From: Thunnus maccoyii
Taxonomy: Eukaryota; Chordata; Actinopteri; Scombriformes; Scombridae
Assembly (NCBI RefSeq): GCF_910596095.1
Contig: NC_056543.1
Span: 18,958,042 to 19,022,041, forward strand
Reading direction: 5' to 3'
DNA length: 64,000 bases
In this document: piece after piece, positions 1 to 13,849 of the stretch
Layout: the number at the start of each line of letters is the position of its first letter
How positions within the stretch are numbered: position 1 is the first letter of the stretch
Translations under genes and position numbers: made by a program
The notes under the pieces: generated by a model
What the model saw: only the letters and a program-made list of their open reading frames with translations
What the model was told of the DNA's origin: nothing
The model's database searches: none

Positions 1-10
1 CAAATCTGAC

Positions 11-3000
11 CTCATTGACGCCTACGCCACGGCTCACAGAACACATGCCCCCGAAGTACGCTGCGCTGCTTCTGCGATAGTGGAAGGTCACATTTCTACA
101 AGAGAGTTGAGAAGAAAAAAGATAAAAAATATCACAGATGATCAGATCAGTGGTTCCCAAACTTTTTATGCCTCCCTTTAGAAGTTAAAAACAATAACAT
201 ACACATGAACTGATTTAATTTGTACTAACAGGTAAAATACTAGTGAAACTAGTAAACAAAAGCAGCTAAATGAATTTTATTGACAACCATTATTACAGCC
301 CCGACACAACAATAGTCCAATCACACAAGTGTGCTTACTTATGTTTCCAGACTAGACCTCTCGTCAGTGCTGTGTACAGCCTATGCTTGAGTAACAGCTG
401 CACTAGTAGGATGGGAAAACTTACAGGGTTATCATTATTATCAATTTGGTGACATCACATAAATCCCACCATAGCTAGCAAGGGTCAGTGAAAACACCTG
501 TATGGGAGTGTAGTGCCTTCAAAATGGCTATAATCAATAATTTTTTACTAACACATTATCACTTGACTACCTGTGTGTAAAGATTTTATGTGGATGAACC
601 AACAAAGAATTATAACCCAACTCTGCAGTTCCCCTCAGCTCTATGTAGCTACTTTCAGCTCATTTATTTAATTTTACAGCCTGTTACTTTACTGTTTTGG
701 TTCATCCACAACCCTGTCATTTTTCATCATCGTCATCATTTTTCACCACAGCAGGCAGCTTTTTTCAGTGGACCTACCTGCCCAAATGGCAGACAGATAA
801 AGTGAGCAACTAGCTAATGAACATAGTGGAACATTTAGCAGCCAAAGAGCCAGATATTTCCCTCAGAGGTGGGGTGAGAGCAAAACAGAGTTAAATGGAG
901 GGTCAATATTGGACTTACAGTCAGGTGGCCAGAGACATGACTCCTAATGAATGCTAACGTTGTTCCTTCTGCCAACATCAACTTAAAGGGTGTAATATAT
1001 TAGTGTTGTGTTTACAGCCCCAAGCTGTAGCCAAGAAATCTGTTTTTCAGGTTTAAGAACCTAAATTGAATGTCTCTTTTCACAAGTTTCTCATTTGTTT
1101 CAGATGCGCAAGTAAAAAAATGCCCGTTAATGCTTTTCTTTTATTCTCTGTCCTTCTTGTACTCTACATGTCGTCTTGCTGTCTGAATAAATCTAACTAA
1201 ACTGAATCTTGCTTGCCTGCTATCATCAGAACTCATTTTTTTTATAATTCCCAGATGAATCACATTCACAGCACACATTTTGAAAAGAAAAGAGCACAGG
1301 TGGAATTAATGACCTTTTCCAGCAATTATTACACTGCAGGAATTATTACAGTTGTTACACCTGTGTTTGACGAATCAGAATGTTTGCTGTGAAAAACATC
1401 TATTTAACTTAAGTTTTATTTCGCATTTTCCACCTGGTCATGTGCGTCCCCAGCTCTCAATGCAAATGCAATTTCTTTACACCTCTCAAAACCCACACAC
1501 TGGGCTATCTTAAGCAATGTTTAATGTTAATATTCACTCCTGAAGACACGGTGCTTCAGGTCTACTACCAGGTATAATGTTGGTAGTATACCAGTACTAT
1601 AGCACCATAAATATACTACATATATAAGCCACATGCCCAGTGTTTTTTGACTTTTTGTGGTTGGCTGCAGCTGGGCTCTCAGAGCACCGTGAACTTACGA
1701 GAAAAGGTGCACAGCATCCGCGTGGTGCTTGATGCTCTGCTGCCGGTACTTGGAGAAATCTCGCAGCATTTCCAGTGGCTTCACACTGATGGGTATCTGA
1801 TCCTTGTCTGTCCAGATCTCCACAGCGACGAGCACCACACGAGTATGTAGTTGCTCTTTGAAGATCTGCCATTGAAGCGTGCAGTGAATGGAAGGAAGAA
1901 AAAAGACAGACAGAGAGAGAGAGAGAGAGACAGAGAGAGGCAGAGAGAGACAGAAGGAACAGTACAGGGACAGGAGAACAACACTGGGTGTGAATTAGAG
2001 TCTGAACTGTCTCAGGAGGACAGACGAGGGGATGCAACACACTGGGAGCGAGGAGGTACAAGAGGAGTGTTAATGCACGTGACGAGAACACAGAGCAAAC
2101 ACCAGCACAATAAGGGCTAACAATAAGACAACTACAGGGCTGACTGAGGGTTCGAGAGGCGTTCTCCATTGTGACACATGAGGATGTTCAGCTGTGTCTT
2201 GCTGAGTAATATATCAATGGGCGCACACTGTAAGAACAAATTTTGGAGCTATCACTGTCTCAAGTTTTGTAGATATTTGTTCATAAACCAGAAGTCAAAT
2301 GTTGACAAACTGGTGGTTATCATGTTGAGTTATTCAGTCTGGACCAAAGCAGTGGGCTGACCAACTGACATTACCATCCCTAGAACCACATCATTAGCAT
2401 GGCTTGTAAAAAAACAACAATTAATTGTATGTATGTAAAGCATACACTCAACATTTCTCAAAGGGTAACTAAAGAGCTTACTCACAGCATCCACAAGATT
2501 CACCACTGACTTGGCAAAATTCCTTGTGTGCTGCTTGGTCTTGTGTCGTTTATACTGCAGGGACAAAGGCAAAGGAAACAAGGCAAAGATGAATAAGGTG
2601 GAGTGACACCCACACACAGTGCCGCACACTCACTCTACTGGATTCAGAGGCACAACTCCCTATTGTGGGAAGAAGTGACAGGGGGGAAAAGGCAAAAATG
2701 GATCTGAAATATTGATGAGCTTTTATAAATATGAGACTAGCACTTATGTAGTATGGAAAGGTAAAGCCAGTCACAGGCATTTAATATTGCTGCTTTGAAT
2801 AAGAACACATACCATACTGTGGTCACTGACAATCATGATCTCCATATATTTCATCTCTTCAAATACGCTGCGAGGCATCTGCAAAATAAAGCCACAGGCC
2901 ATCAACCGTGATCAGGTAATGGAGTCTTTTATTCCAACTGCATATTTTGGAGTCCTAGTACAACCACAAGACTATACATACAGCTCTACGCTCATTAAAC

Positions 3001-6000
3001 TCACTGTATGACAAATCAAGGGTGGGTGAACTAAACTTTGCTGCATTACTTTAGAGAGTTGAGATCAGACACTTACTGCTCGCTTTTTCCTGCGCTTCAG
3101 CCAGGACAAGTCATCCAGCTCTGAGAAGAGCTGCTCCTCCTCCACTGCGAACACACACAAGGAAACAGTGCCGCTTCAACACACATACTGTGTATTTACA
3201 AGTGGGTTTTATGCCACTGTACATTGTCATGAGTTCAGTTCCACAGGGATGTGTTTTTCTTGTGATTTTTTTCCCCTCGAAATTCCAAAATAGTTTCGCT
3301 AAATTTCCCATGAAGCCCTGTGTTAAATTAATTAAACATGCTAGTCTAGAGTGAAGATGAAATGATAGAACTGAACTGCCACAACAGTTCAGGCTTTATG
3401 AAAGTAACTACCTTTAGGTCAATTTGACTATATTTATTCCACTGTAAAATGTATTCCTCTGATGTTTTCATGTTTTAACTCACCAAAACTGCATATCATA
3501 AAATGTTAAGTTGTAACTGACAATAAAAATGTGTTTTCTTGACTCCTGCCAGGCTATGTGTCCTTCGCTTAAACCTCAGGAATTACTACTAATGGCCTTA
3601 CACGTAGTTGTGTGGTTGACACACGAAAGTGGAAGGAAATGTCAGGGGTCAACAGAGGTGTGGTGTTGGTCTAAGGGGGCTGAGGTTATGTAAAGTAATA
3701 GATGACAGTGACGGACACCCTCACCCTGTTCCTCTGAATCATTGTTCCACTGAAGGGTGGCTGTTCTTCTTAATTTGTGAGGCCTTGCAGCTGTATCCTG
3801 TGGGGGAAGAGGCCATCAAGTGTTAAAAAATTGAAGAGGAGCTGGGGCAGAGGTGCTGGGGAAGGACAGTGTTCACTGGAAACTGTGAGATTTAACTTTG
3901 CCCACAGCAGCAAATGAATGTATAAAACAAATGTGTGTGTCAATAGTGATGACAGCAACGCTACTAATTTGGGTTGGACAATAATCAATATTATTGTTTA
4001 AATAATGTTAAATAATATGTTTAAAATACACATATTAGCTTTCTTGCTGAGATTTAGATGAGGAGATTGATACTACTATAATATCTCTCCATTAAATATG
4101 AAGCTACAGCGATTAGCCAGTTAGCTTAGCTGAACTCAAAGAATTAAAACAGCAAGAAACAGCTACTATGTCTCTCTCCAAAAGTAACAAAATCAGCCTA
4201 CCAGCACCTCTAAAGCTTGCTCATCAAAATATTATATCTTGTTTGTTTAATCTATACAAAAACTGAAGTGTAAAAACAACATGTTGCAGACTGTTTCTGT
4301 AGAGTCTCCGCTGGTTGCTTGGCAACCTCACAGTGACATCAGGACTCCTGGTAGTCACTGTGTAACTCCAAGAACAAGTCTGAAATATAACATGTAAAAA
4401 ATGACCTTTACAGGTGCTGTCAGGCAGATTTTAAAAAAAATCTCGGACAGAGCCAGGATGGCTGTTTCCAGTCTTTATGCTAAGCTAAGCTAGCTGACAC
4501 CTGGCATATTTACTGTACAGACATGACAGTGGTATCAATCTTTTCATCTAACTCCTGGCAAGAAAGCTAACAAATGTATTTCCAAAAATGTCCAAACTAT
4601 TCCTTTAATGACTTTTGATCGTTATGATCATATGATATTGTACAAATGAATAATTTTGAGGAAGTTGTAACTAATTATTAACAAATTGTTATTGAAGCTT
4701 CTGTTTAACACATATGAAAAGTCTAGTGTCATATAATGCATAACAGTGAAACACAGTTCACTGCTTTGAACATCAGCTTGAAAAAAATCCTTATTAATAT
4801 CCTCCTGATGTACCGTCCAGCACTAATAGTGATATTAACAGTAATAATACAAAACATAAGCACTTGTATAATATCACTTAACGAACTGAAGTCAAAATTG
4901 TGTAAATAAATATATTGAATGTTTTGCCGGTATATATTACTGCAATAGAATTAATTCAATGAATAAAAAAATCCAAATCAAAATGTCCACATTGCAAATA
5001 CTAGAACATAACCATATTTACTCAATTGCATGTTGGCATTTACTCAGGCCACATTGCATCATTATCTCATATGACTCATCTCCTTCCTCTACAGACAGGA
5101 ACATCCTTGGAGTCATTAGGATATCCTTAGCTGAAAAACTAAAAAGCAGTGAATGTCGTGCACATGCGTCAGAAGGCAACGTTACGTGTGTAGCAGGGCA
5201 GAATATCTGTGTGATCCATATTTTCGTTGTCTGTGACAGAAATAACTTACGATTGAATGAGTCTGTTGTAAGGGCTCGATTAGGTACACATAGACTCCAT
5301 CGTCAAACATCCCACTGCACAGCAAAGAGAGAAGAAAAGGGAGAGAAGCCAGTCGATATTGAGTCAATAGGAGCTGGGGAGCAGAGATGAGTGTATCCAG
5401 AGACATTCTGAAGACGATTACGCAGAACTCTGCTGTTCACTTACTGCAGCCCGTTGCAGGTAGATAAGGCCACACGGGAGTCATCGTTCCCCCTCACCTG
5501 GCCATGGTAGTAACAGTGCTCACCGCCCTGAGGGAAGATAAGGCAGTGCTAATGCATCACAGCAAACCCTGGGCGGAACCAACACTTTTGCTACTGGCAA
5601 AACAACACATAGAACTGTGTATACACTGACAGATCACTCAGCTTTCATCAGTTTTTACTTAATTGTTATAAGTTAGAATTTTCTAAGGATGTAACAGCTT
5701 GTCTCACAGATGCCAGTTTGCCGTATTTGCAATGCATTCCTGCAGGGAGTCATGCTTGTTAAGACGGTGAGTTAATACATTGCTGGCACTATCTGTGACT
5801 CAGCTGTCAGAAGCAGGGTGAGTAGAGGACATTCTCTCTCCCTCTCTCTCTCCCTCTCTCTCACTTCACCCATCCCACGCTGCACTGATACTGCAGAGTG
5901 CTTTCTCTCCCCCGTCACGTGACCAGAGCTCCAGCAGGAGGCTGCAGGGGAGCAAAAAACCCTGCTGATTCAGCGACAGTGTGCCCAGCCCATCCCTCTA

Positions 6001-7581
6001 CCTGAATCAGCAGCAACAGCAGCAGCAGCCAGCTCTCATTCCCAGCCCTGTTTTTCCCCCTCTCTCTCTCTATCTCCTCTTTCCTTCTGTTGAAAGCCCT
6101 ATCTCTCTATCTCTCTCAATCTATCACTGCCACTCTTCCTCTTGTACACTGTGTTCTTTCTGGTAGTGTGCAAGAGAAGGTTTCCTGGTTGTGTCGATTT
6201 GATTGCCAGTTTGTAGAAGGTTTAACACTGAAAGATCACAAAGAAGCTGATTCACAGGAAAACAACACTTCCCAACATCCACGCTTACATCTGTCCCTTC
6301 CTTGTGTTTCCATTGAGACAAAGCGTATTTGTACATTTTGCTTTACGGGCGATGTGCATGACTGTATAAAATAGAAACAGCAGGACACATTGTATGAAGA
6401 TACCACACTGAGCCAGAAAAAACAAGGAAAAAAAACATGTATTTTAACATTTTAGTCACAACTAGAGAAAACGTTACCTTTGACAGAACAGGTTTGCCGT
6501 CCTCATAGTGGATCTCAACATAATCTGAAGACAGCAAGTCACTGAAAAAGCAGAGATTTGTGTGTGGTCAGGATGCAAGGATGTGATGCAGCGACAATAA
6601 AAAGACATCTGTTGGTCTGGTTTGTTTTTGCGATCTCTGACTCACATATTGTGGTTTAAACTAGTGGTGAGTACAGCTTAGGCTGGCTATTTTAACACTC
6701 GTCATCACTGTGCCGGGATCAGCCCGCACAAATACTCCCGTGACATCTCAAAAGCAGAGCGGAGATCTTAAATGTGGCCTGCCCTCAGGAAAATTATGAT
6801 CCATTTACTCCCATGGATAATTAATTATCACAGGAAGAGGCTGCACAAGCAAGACTGCATCTGTTAAGATGAATAATCAAAAACATGTAAATAAATAGTC
6901 ATAACAAGCTGCAAAGTAGAGTTATCGGAATGACAGTCATGACTGTCTCTTCCTCACATTTCCCAAATCTCTGGTTGAGAAACAGCGCACATAACAGGAA
7001 CAGAAACTTTGTCTTGAAAGCTGCCAATGAGCCCTAATGTGATAAATGATTGCAAGGCCTCGGCTTCACCTTGAACACAACAGTCCTCCTGGCAGTTCCC
7101 GCTGTCTGAGTCAGCGTCCCTCACCATTACACACACTCAATCTGTTAGCTGACAGTTGACTTCAAGAGACTGCAATTTCTGCCACAATGGCGCTTTTTTT
7201 TTTTTTCTGAGTACCCTTGCAAATCAAAAACATCCTCCTCTCCACGGACATGTAGTGGCATCGCAGCAGAATTAAAAGCACAAAAAAAAAGCCATGATGG
7301 ATCTGTCTGGTGCTGTGACATTTTTGAGTGATGCTCAGCAGCATGTGAGCAGGAAGTGCACCATTATGAGAGGAGAGTCGAAGCATGAGCGGTGTCTGAG
7401 AGATTCCTAAGTGAGGGGCTATTTTTAGCTTGACAGATGAGGCAGAGAGAGGAGAGTGGGCCACACCAGAGCGTGTTGGTGTTTGTGTAATTGTGTGTGC
7501 ATATGGGTGGTGGGCAGCATTGCACAGCATGGAGGGATAGGTGCTGGAATATCAGTGTCTCAAAGTGTGTGTGTGTGTGTA

Positions 7582-7616
<35 letters not shown>

Positions 7617-10600
7617 AAGCGGCAGTGTGTTTGTGTGATTGTGTGAGAAGGGAGTCCTGCCCTGAGGTCTCGCAGTCCACAGGAGTGCCACAATGCAGCA
7701 GCAGCAGTAGCAGCAGCAGAGGAAAGTGAGACAGAAATGAGGCAGAGAGGGAGGACCAAAAAACTGCAGGAGGTTCTTAAGTCTGGCGCCAGATCAAATG
7801 CAGCTCTAAATCCTGTAGCGACACACGACGCTGTCATGTCATGCTGTCAGTACCTCTGACACATGGAAATAATTTGCTTTGAAGCTAAATGAACGGAGAT
7901 GCTCCGAAGAAGGGTCGGCAACACTAAAGGAAACTGAAATCCATTACAGGGAAGTTCCCATTAATGTTTTACTAAATATGTCATCCATTCATCCATTATT
8001 CTCTCGATTTATATCAACTAGAAAATTTTCAGTGGTAGAAAAAACTCACAGGTACAGTAAGAGGTGAGCAGATAAAGTAGGAGCCATTGGCAGGTTGCAG
8101 ACCCATCTATATATAGACCAGTACTGTCGCAGCTATAACACCAAGCAGAATTCAAACCCCTGTTCTCACACAAAAAAAGGGTACACACTGAAGTTAGCTC
8201 ATGTATCTCACAGATAACCTACAAGCAAACAGCTGGGAATCAAGGTCATACTTTTCAGCCTCCTCTACTGCCGTCACTGTATTACATGGTGGCTCCTGAA
8301 TGTCTGACAATGTACAGGATAACATCTGTTAAACACATTTCACTGTGAGTGTGAGTCTTTTGAGAATGTACAAGAGGAGGAGTGTGTTCACTCCTCTTGT
8401 CCTTGTCTCTCTTAAGATACAGTGTGTTATATGTACAGTACATACTGTACATGCTGCAAACAACGTGCAGAAACACGACATGGAACAATAGACAATTGTT
8501 CACATCTGCTTTTTTTCCATTTCAACTGAATGAAATGCATTTGGAAAAAAGTATGCATGTTTGAGGAGAATTGAAGATATCATGGCAGAGGATAGCCCCA
8601 GTCTCTCAATGGCCTTTCTGATACATGAGCATTAACCATTAAGTAAACATCAGTCATGGTGATTCTAACACTGTCAGAAATGTAGTCTTCCAAAAACATA
8701 GATGTCAATAGTAAATTCAACATTTGCTGCTGAAATCCACACTTTATTGGCCTCTAAAGTGGCACTGAAACAATGCTCAAGCTACGGTAAAGATGGCAGA
8801 TCATCCAGAGTTTTTAATTCTGTCAACAGCGATCTAGATGAATAAAAATCCTGGATGGAAAGTAACATGGAATGACAGTGATTTTGTGATATGAAGAGCA
8901 ACCTCACAGTAACTTGGGTTGATGATGGCTCTGTTTTGAACAGCAGCAGACACTGCATACCAACACAGACTGCAAATCGTGCCAGTGTTAAGATCTAACA
9001 CCACTCAGCCATGCAGATGGTATAAAATTACAATATTTTATTACAGAATCCAGCTTTAAATCACATTAAGGGGACCTGAGATTCAATTAGCTCTTTAAAG
9101 TCCTTGTACACATGCACATTAAGCCTTCACGTATGTAGACTGCCTACTCAGTGATGGGACTAAATCAATATCATTGAGTGTCCGGAGCCTAATGTCTGTG
9201 TCCAGAGCGTCATGTCTCCTGACTGGGACAGTGATCACAAGCCACAGATAATTCTGACGCAAACCAATTAAGCCTCATTAAAGATACAGGGTTTGGTTTT
9301 CCAAAAATAATCCTGTGAAACAGTTTGTCTAAAACCTGGCAGCTGAGCTAAGAACTCTCTTAGCAATTGGAGGATTCTGGAAACAAATGCGCTGACCCAT
9401 TCAATTACGGTTTCTCTGATTACATTATCTTCGACCGATGCTGCATTAATCACCAAATTGAGACATAACAGTATATATAATTTGCAAAGGTTATCTATGG
9501 ACGGGAACCACACATGTTGTCGTTTTTTGGTTCCAGATATGACACAACACAGCTCAGAAGAGTGAGTACTTTCCACAGATATATCTAAGGCCATTTAGTC
9601 ATTTTGATGCTCTGGGCCTGACTTCCACTGTCGCCTCTGACAGATTTGATCTGTTCAAAGCCAAATGACTTAATTACGTTTTAGTTTAATTCAGCTTTAT
9701 TCAGTCTCTTTTATTCAGAGTAACCTGATTATTCAACCAACTTTTCCACACGATTCCACCAGTTTTCTGATTGTCAACTCTCCACTTTCAAGATAAATGC
9801 AACTATTATCAGACTTTCACATCCTGACCATGATTTTTCCACTATGATGCAATGTTTATTGTAAGTTTTTTGTTTTATTTTTTTTAACTTTTCCTGCATC
9901 ATATGGCTAACAGAACACTTTGCTTACATTGGGCCCACATTAAAATCAGTGAGCTAAATAGCTCAGCATTAAAAAATAGAATCTGCTGCATCAGAGCTTT
10001 TCTTCTTTAATGGTTTCCTTTCATATTTTAATGTTATTAACAGTGTGCTGAAGTATTTTGTAGAGAGGAATGTCTGTGTGTGTGGATCTGTTGCCTCTCT
10101 TTGATGACAGCATGAACACAAAATACTACATTCCTACTGGTTTTAACCATCTCCGCGTTGAACAGCAGATATTGTTGTGACAGACAGACAACTCACTCTG
10201 ACTTAAAGTTAAACCACATTCTTAAACCTTATGTCTTATAACCACAGTGGCTGGGATTTAGCTATAAAATAATAATGTAAACTAATATGTTAGAATCATA
10301 TGAGCATCCAGTTAACGTGAGATGAAGTGAGGAGGACTTACGTGTTCAGTGTTAGATCCAGAACGAATCTGGCGCCAAAGGCCTCTAACTGAAAGCTGGC
10401 TTGAGCAAGATGGACTGCCTGTACAGGGAAAAAAAGAATTTAACTTTCTGTTGGAGGAAAGCTGTAGATATAGCAGTCTGCATATCAAAAATCCTCTAGA
10501 GTCCACTTTCGACATCATCCACAGCACAGCAAATAAAAAACAGATGTGTTGGATGTGTGACAGATGGTATTGTTCAGTTAGTATACCAGTGCTTGAGGAC

Positions 10601-11792
10601 ACACATAAAACATGTCTGTTAATGTGCTATATACTGTATGTACTGTGTGTGTCTAACACTATGCGATAAAATGATATTAAAGACGAGTAAGCAAAACCAG
10701 GGTGATGGTAAAGTTGTGAGCTGGACCTAAAGCTTAAAAGCCTTGACCACTCCTGCTATTGATCACAAGAGTATTTCCAAGAAATAACGTCCCACTGCAC
10801 CCCAGTATCAATCTCCCTCGTCAATCCGCCCTAAGCGCTGGCTTACCTGGCCCTCTGTGGCTTGGTTCTTGGCCCGGGTGTCCAGATCATGGTAGGTACT
10901 CTCTGAGTCCTCATTTAGGTAGTAGATCAACCGCGAGGGGTAGGTGATCACATGCTCTACTGCATGGTGTGTTGTGTTGTCTGTAGCAGGTGCTGCAGTC
11001 GCCTGTTGCTCCAGCAGTGGTGGCACTGCGTCCCTCTCAACCTTGTCCTCTGCTCCTGGAGAAACTGCAAGAAAATTCCCACCGTACAGACATGAAAACC
11101 CTGACACGAACCTCACACACCGAGCCAGCTGTCGTCCTTTATTCATGAAACACATTGATAATACTGAGGGCAATTCTTCGGGACACAGTTCAGCAAGATT
11201 GGTTACATGCTATAGTATATTGACAGCCAAATACGACAGCTAAGCTGATTTAGAATACAGAATATAAATTGCTTCATTTCATTGAAAGGTACTTGTGATA
11301 TGCTTATTGCCAAAGTGAAAAACTCTGCAGCAGATACATGCAGTGTTCATTATGCAATACTTATTCAAACAGCCTCAGACAGCTGCTGAGTATCATGCAC
11401 TTCAGTCAAGAATGGTCCTTTCAATAGGTCTTAATTCAAATGAGACACTCATACATAATAAAGAGTACTATTTTTACAAGCTGAACAAAAGATGCTGAGA
11501 TGTTGTAGTCTGCCCTCATACACCATCACGTTGAAGACGCCGCATACAACATATGATAGTTCCCTGCCTTCTTGAGGGGGAAACGCGATGATGTGCACAT
11601 ACCGTACAACGTCTGGTATCATTTTAGCCAAACACAGTAAGTGAAATATGTATTTAATAAGGTGAAAGAGATAAAAAAAAAAAAAAAAAAGCCAGAAGGC
11701 GATTTGCAATACGTACCGGATGACGCTAGTGATGGATGAAGCCAAAGCGAAAGGATGCTGACGAGCAAAGTGGCCAGAAATATCAAATGCAT
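11..11792 (-). CDS. adam23: ADAM23-like disintegrin/metalloprotease-family protein, 5' part (partial at left edge)
   Basis: ADAM23 is a catalytically inactive, membrane-anchored neuronal ADAM that binds integrins and LGI proteins (family knowledge). Twelve coding exons on the minus strand, in order: 11717-11792, 10847-11064, 10342-10418, 6478-6541, 5445-5527, 5251-5314, 3725-3797, 3077-3144, 2813-2878, 2486-2554, 1699-1865, 11-95. They total 1110 bp (370 codons) with consistent phases and GT-AG borders. Residues 1-25 are a signal peptide ([10 protein letters not shown]...); the prodomain follows ([31 protein letters not shown]) and ends in a furin-type site RRKKR at 236-240. The metalloprotease-like domain then starts ([33 protein letters not shown]). 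These motifs fit ADAM23 better than ADAM11 or ADAM22. The pseudo-active site, disintegrin, EGF and membrane segments lie beyond position 1. The last donor is gtcaga. Which teleost duplicate (a or b) this is cannot be told. Confidence 0.93.
1906..1964. repeat. GA-rich simple repeat in adam23 intron
   Basis: Imperfect GA/CAGA tract on the plus strand, about 40 bases upstream (in gene orientation) of the adam23 exon at 1699-1865. On the minus strand it is a CT-rich run near, but outside, the polypyrimidine tract of that exon's acceptor. It explains the spurious Ser/Leu-rich reading frames here. Confidence 0.85.
4022..4612. repeat. Fold-back MITE-like dispersed repeat
   Basis: The outer ~100 bp are inverted copies of each other. 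The left arm (about 4029-4135) has AGCTTTCTTGCTGAGATTTAG and a run resembling GATTGATACTACT. The right arm (about 4475-4590) read in reverse has AGCTTTCTTGCCAGGAGTTAG and GATTGATACCACTGTCATG. The right end, atttccaaaaatgtccaaac followed by tattccttta, recurs almost unchanged at 58801-58830. No ORF is present, so this is a non-autonomous element in the adam23 intron between exons 3725-3797 and 5251-5314. The family is abundant in percomorph fish as I recall; I cannot name it from sequence alone. Confidence 0.7.
7565..7614. repeat. (GT)n microsatellite
   Basis: About 50 bp of GT dinucleotides with one atgc interruption, inside the large adam23 intron (6542-10341). Apart from this, a CAG-rich stretch near 7690-7725 and a short CT tract near 5832-5860 in the neighbouring intron, I see nothing interpretable in the ~3.8-kb intron. 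Confidence 0.95.
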
Positions 11793-12180
11793 GATTCATA
11801 TTTCATAACTGAAATATCTCAATATCAACACATCAACGCAGTGAATAGCTTGCGGCCCATCGTGGCGGGGAGGTGCCGTGCATGAGGGCTTTCTTCATGG
11901 ATGCAGGAGGCACTGGGACGCTGCTGCTGCAGTAGCCGATGCTGAGGACGAAGAGGAGGAGGATGAGGAGGAGGAGGGGGGAGCAGGAAGAAGGCGGTGG
12001 CCAGGCAGCTACTGGAAGTCCTCCAGCAGACTCCTCCTCGATGGATGTGCACAAAGATGTCCTCCCTCCCTTCCAGGGCCACAGAAAGCCAGTGCAGGTG
12101 ACTTCAAAGACACAATAACCAAGAAGATGAGCGGTGAGACAGGACTGTATATAAATGATGATCACATGAAGGTGGAGTGG
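11793..12180 (-). promoter_or_regulatory. adam23 5' leader and probable promoter-proximal region
   Basis: Sequence directly upstream of the adam23 start codon at 11792-11790. On the minus strand it has GC-rich CTCCTC/CTG tracts (about 11930-11990) and ends near a 22-G run. The chosen ATG has A at -3 and opens a textbook signal peptide that splices in the right phase at gtacgt (11716). Another ATG at 11799-11797 is 7 bp upstream and out of frame. A longer ORF (12165 to about 11833) contains a Leu-rich run but has no usable donor and ends before the start codon. It could act as an upstream ORF if transcribed. The transcription start is not visible. Confidence 0.5.
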
Positions 12181-12190
12181 GGTGGGGGCT

Positions 12191-12212
12191 GGGGGGGGGG
12201 GGGGGGGGGGGG
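12191..12212. repeat. 22-base poly-G run
   Basis: Uninterrupted G22 on the plus strand (C22 on the adam23-sense strand), just upstream of the adam23 leader and preceded by further G clusters (gtggggtgggggct). It could form a G-quadruplex, and long G runs are prone to length errors in sequencing, so the exact count is uncertain. Confidence 0.9.
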
Positions 12213-13849
12213 TAGACTCAAGAGAATATATAGATATATTTATTTTCTCATTTTATGCATTTGATGCACATAAAGTAGTATGTTCCATCAAAACAGATTC
12301 TGCATTTAAATGGTCACTCCGGCCCAAGAGTCATTGTAATGGTGAGGTGAGCTGCTAAGCCATTAAAAAGTTTAATTTAATGCCATACAGATGAAAATAT
12401 AGATATTTATAGATAAAATATATTACAGATATTACTTTTCCACTCTGAAAGTATACATCTGTGAAGCAAACACAACAGATACAATAATAGCTGGTACACA
12501 CACACAGCTGTAACTTTTAATTCTTAATAATGGCTGCCCTTATGTGTTATTGTTGGAGCTATCATTACTGTTATTGTAGTTGCACCTACGCTTTTCCTGC
12601 TATTACAAATCAAAATGTCTGCTGTGAAGAGGGCCAATTTATGAGATATTTAGTCTGTACTGGTAAAATGTTCTCTTGGCAACATTATTGTAAAAACACT
12701 GGTGTCAGTAGAGGCCCTTAAGAGCTTGATCCAAACTTTAGGAGACATTGCATGTTTGAACAGCTAATTTTAGTGCCACGGATGAGCAAGTGAATATAAA
12801 AGGAAATGAGAGTAATTCATGATTGTGCTGCTAGCTTGTTGAGGCAGTATGTGAGGAAAAGCATGAATACTGGTGCTCAAGAGATGATGATTGCTCCATT
12901 ACGTTTACACTTAAGGTGCCCTTTCCAGTTAGTCCTTGTATGAGACAGCAGAATATCTTCAAGAAAGACTGTGACATGGGCCATGGCTCTAATCAGGGCC
13001 TGGTATGACTTTTAGGTTTGATTGTAAGGCTACGCAGATCACACACACAAACAGAGCAACTGGAGGATGTGACAGCTCCCCCCTCAGGGCTGAATGGTCC
13101 ACAGAGTGGATGAAATGGTCATTTTGGGTCGCTGGAGATGGAGACAACTGGGACAGGGCTGTCTGGTTATCTGATGAAATAAGAAGGGATGAGTTAACTG
13201 CAGTGTCCGCATGAACAGTCTAAGTCTTTGTTCAAGCTGCAGCAGTTTAGAAAAGTTGCTATTAACTTTGAATAACTTAATATGAATTAGTCTAGTGGTC
13301 AGCTGATTAAAATTATGAGATTTAAACATCATCAGTATACTATGACCTTTAAGGTAATTCACTGTCACACAACCTGTAGTAACTTTCACTTCTTGTTCAA
13401 GATATAAAGGGTAAATCCACAATGATTCATGCAGAGCAGAAAGCTGAAATGTTCAATCTGAAAAGAAGTTCTGGCTATGCTTCACAGATGTTTTATCTTT
13501 GACTCTTATGACATCGCTGATTTGGGTGTGGACGAGGGAGCTATTTGTTAGTGTAGCAGTAGTTTATATCAACTGCAGCCCTTATCTGTGATTAAGCGGA
13601 AAAGTAGCTATATTTTGTAAAAACAGCTGCTGAAGACACTCTAAAGAACCAGCATTCCTTGCTCATGTTACTTCTAATGCACAATGTGTACAATGTCATC
13701 TGTCAAGTCGGAGATGGGCTTGAGGCTTCAGATTTGTTCATTTTTAACAGAAAGCCTGTTTTGCAAACTGGAGACATGAAGTTTTAAAAACATGCGGGGG
13801 TCTAAAAAAGGAAGCTAAGTGTAGGATCAAGTACTTTTGAGCCTCACCC

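Noticed and set aside
1597..2169. Minus-strand 190-codon ORF
   Set aside because: Only 1699-1865 is an exon, and it is read in another frame ([11 protein letters not shown]). The rest is a frame through a CT-rich simple repeat and intron.
7364..7837. Minus-strand 157-codon ORF with a His/Thr run
   Set aside because: The run is the translation of the (GT)n microsatellite; there are no splice-supported or family-like segments.
11833..12165. Minus-strand 110-codon ORF with a Leu-rich segment as the adam23 signal peptide exon
   Set aside because: It has no donor in the phase needed by the next exon and terminates before the splice site. The ATG at 11792 gives a proper signal peptide, good start context and the correct phase. 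The Leu run comes from a CTC/CTT repeat.
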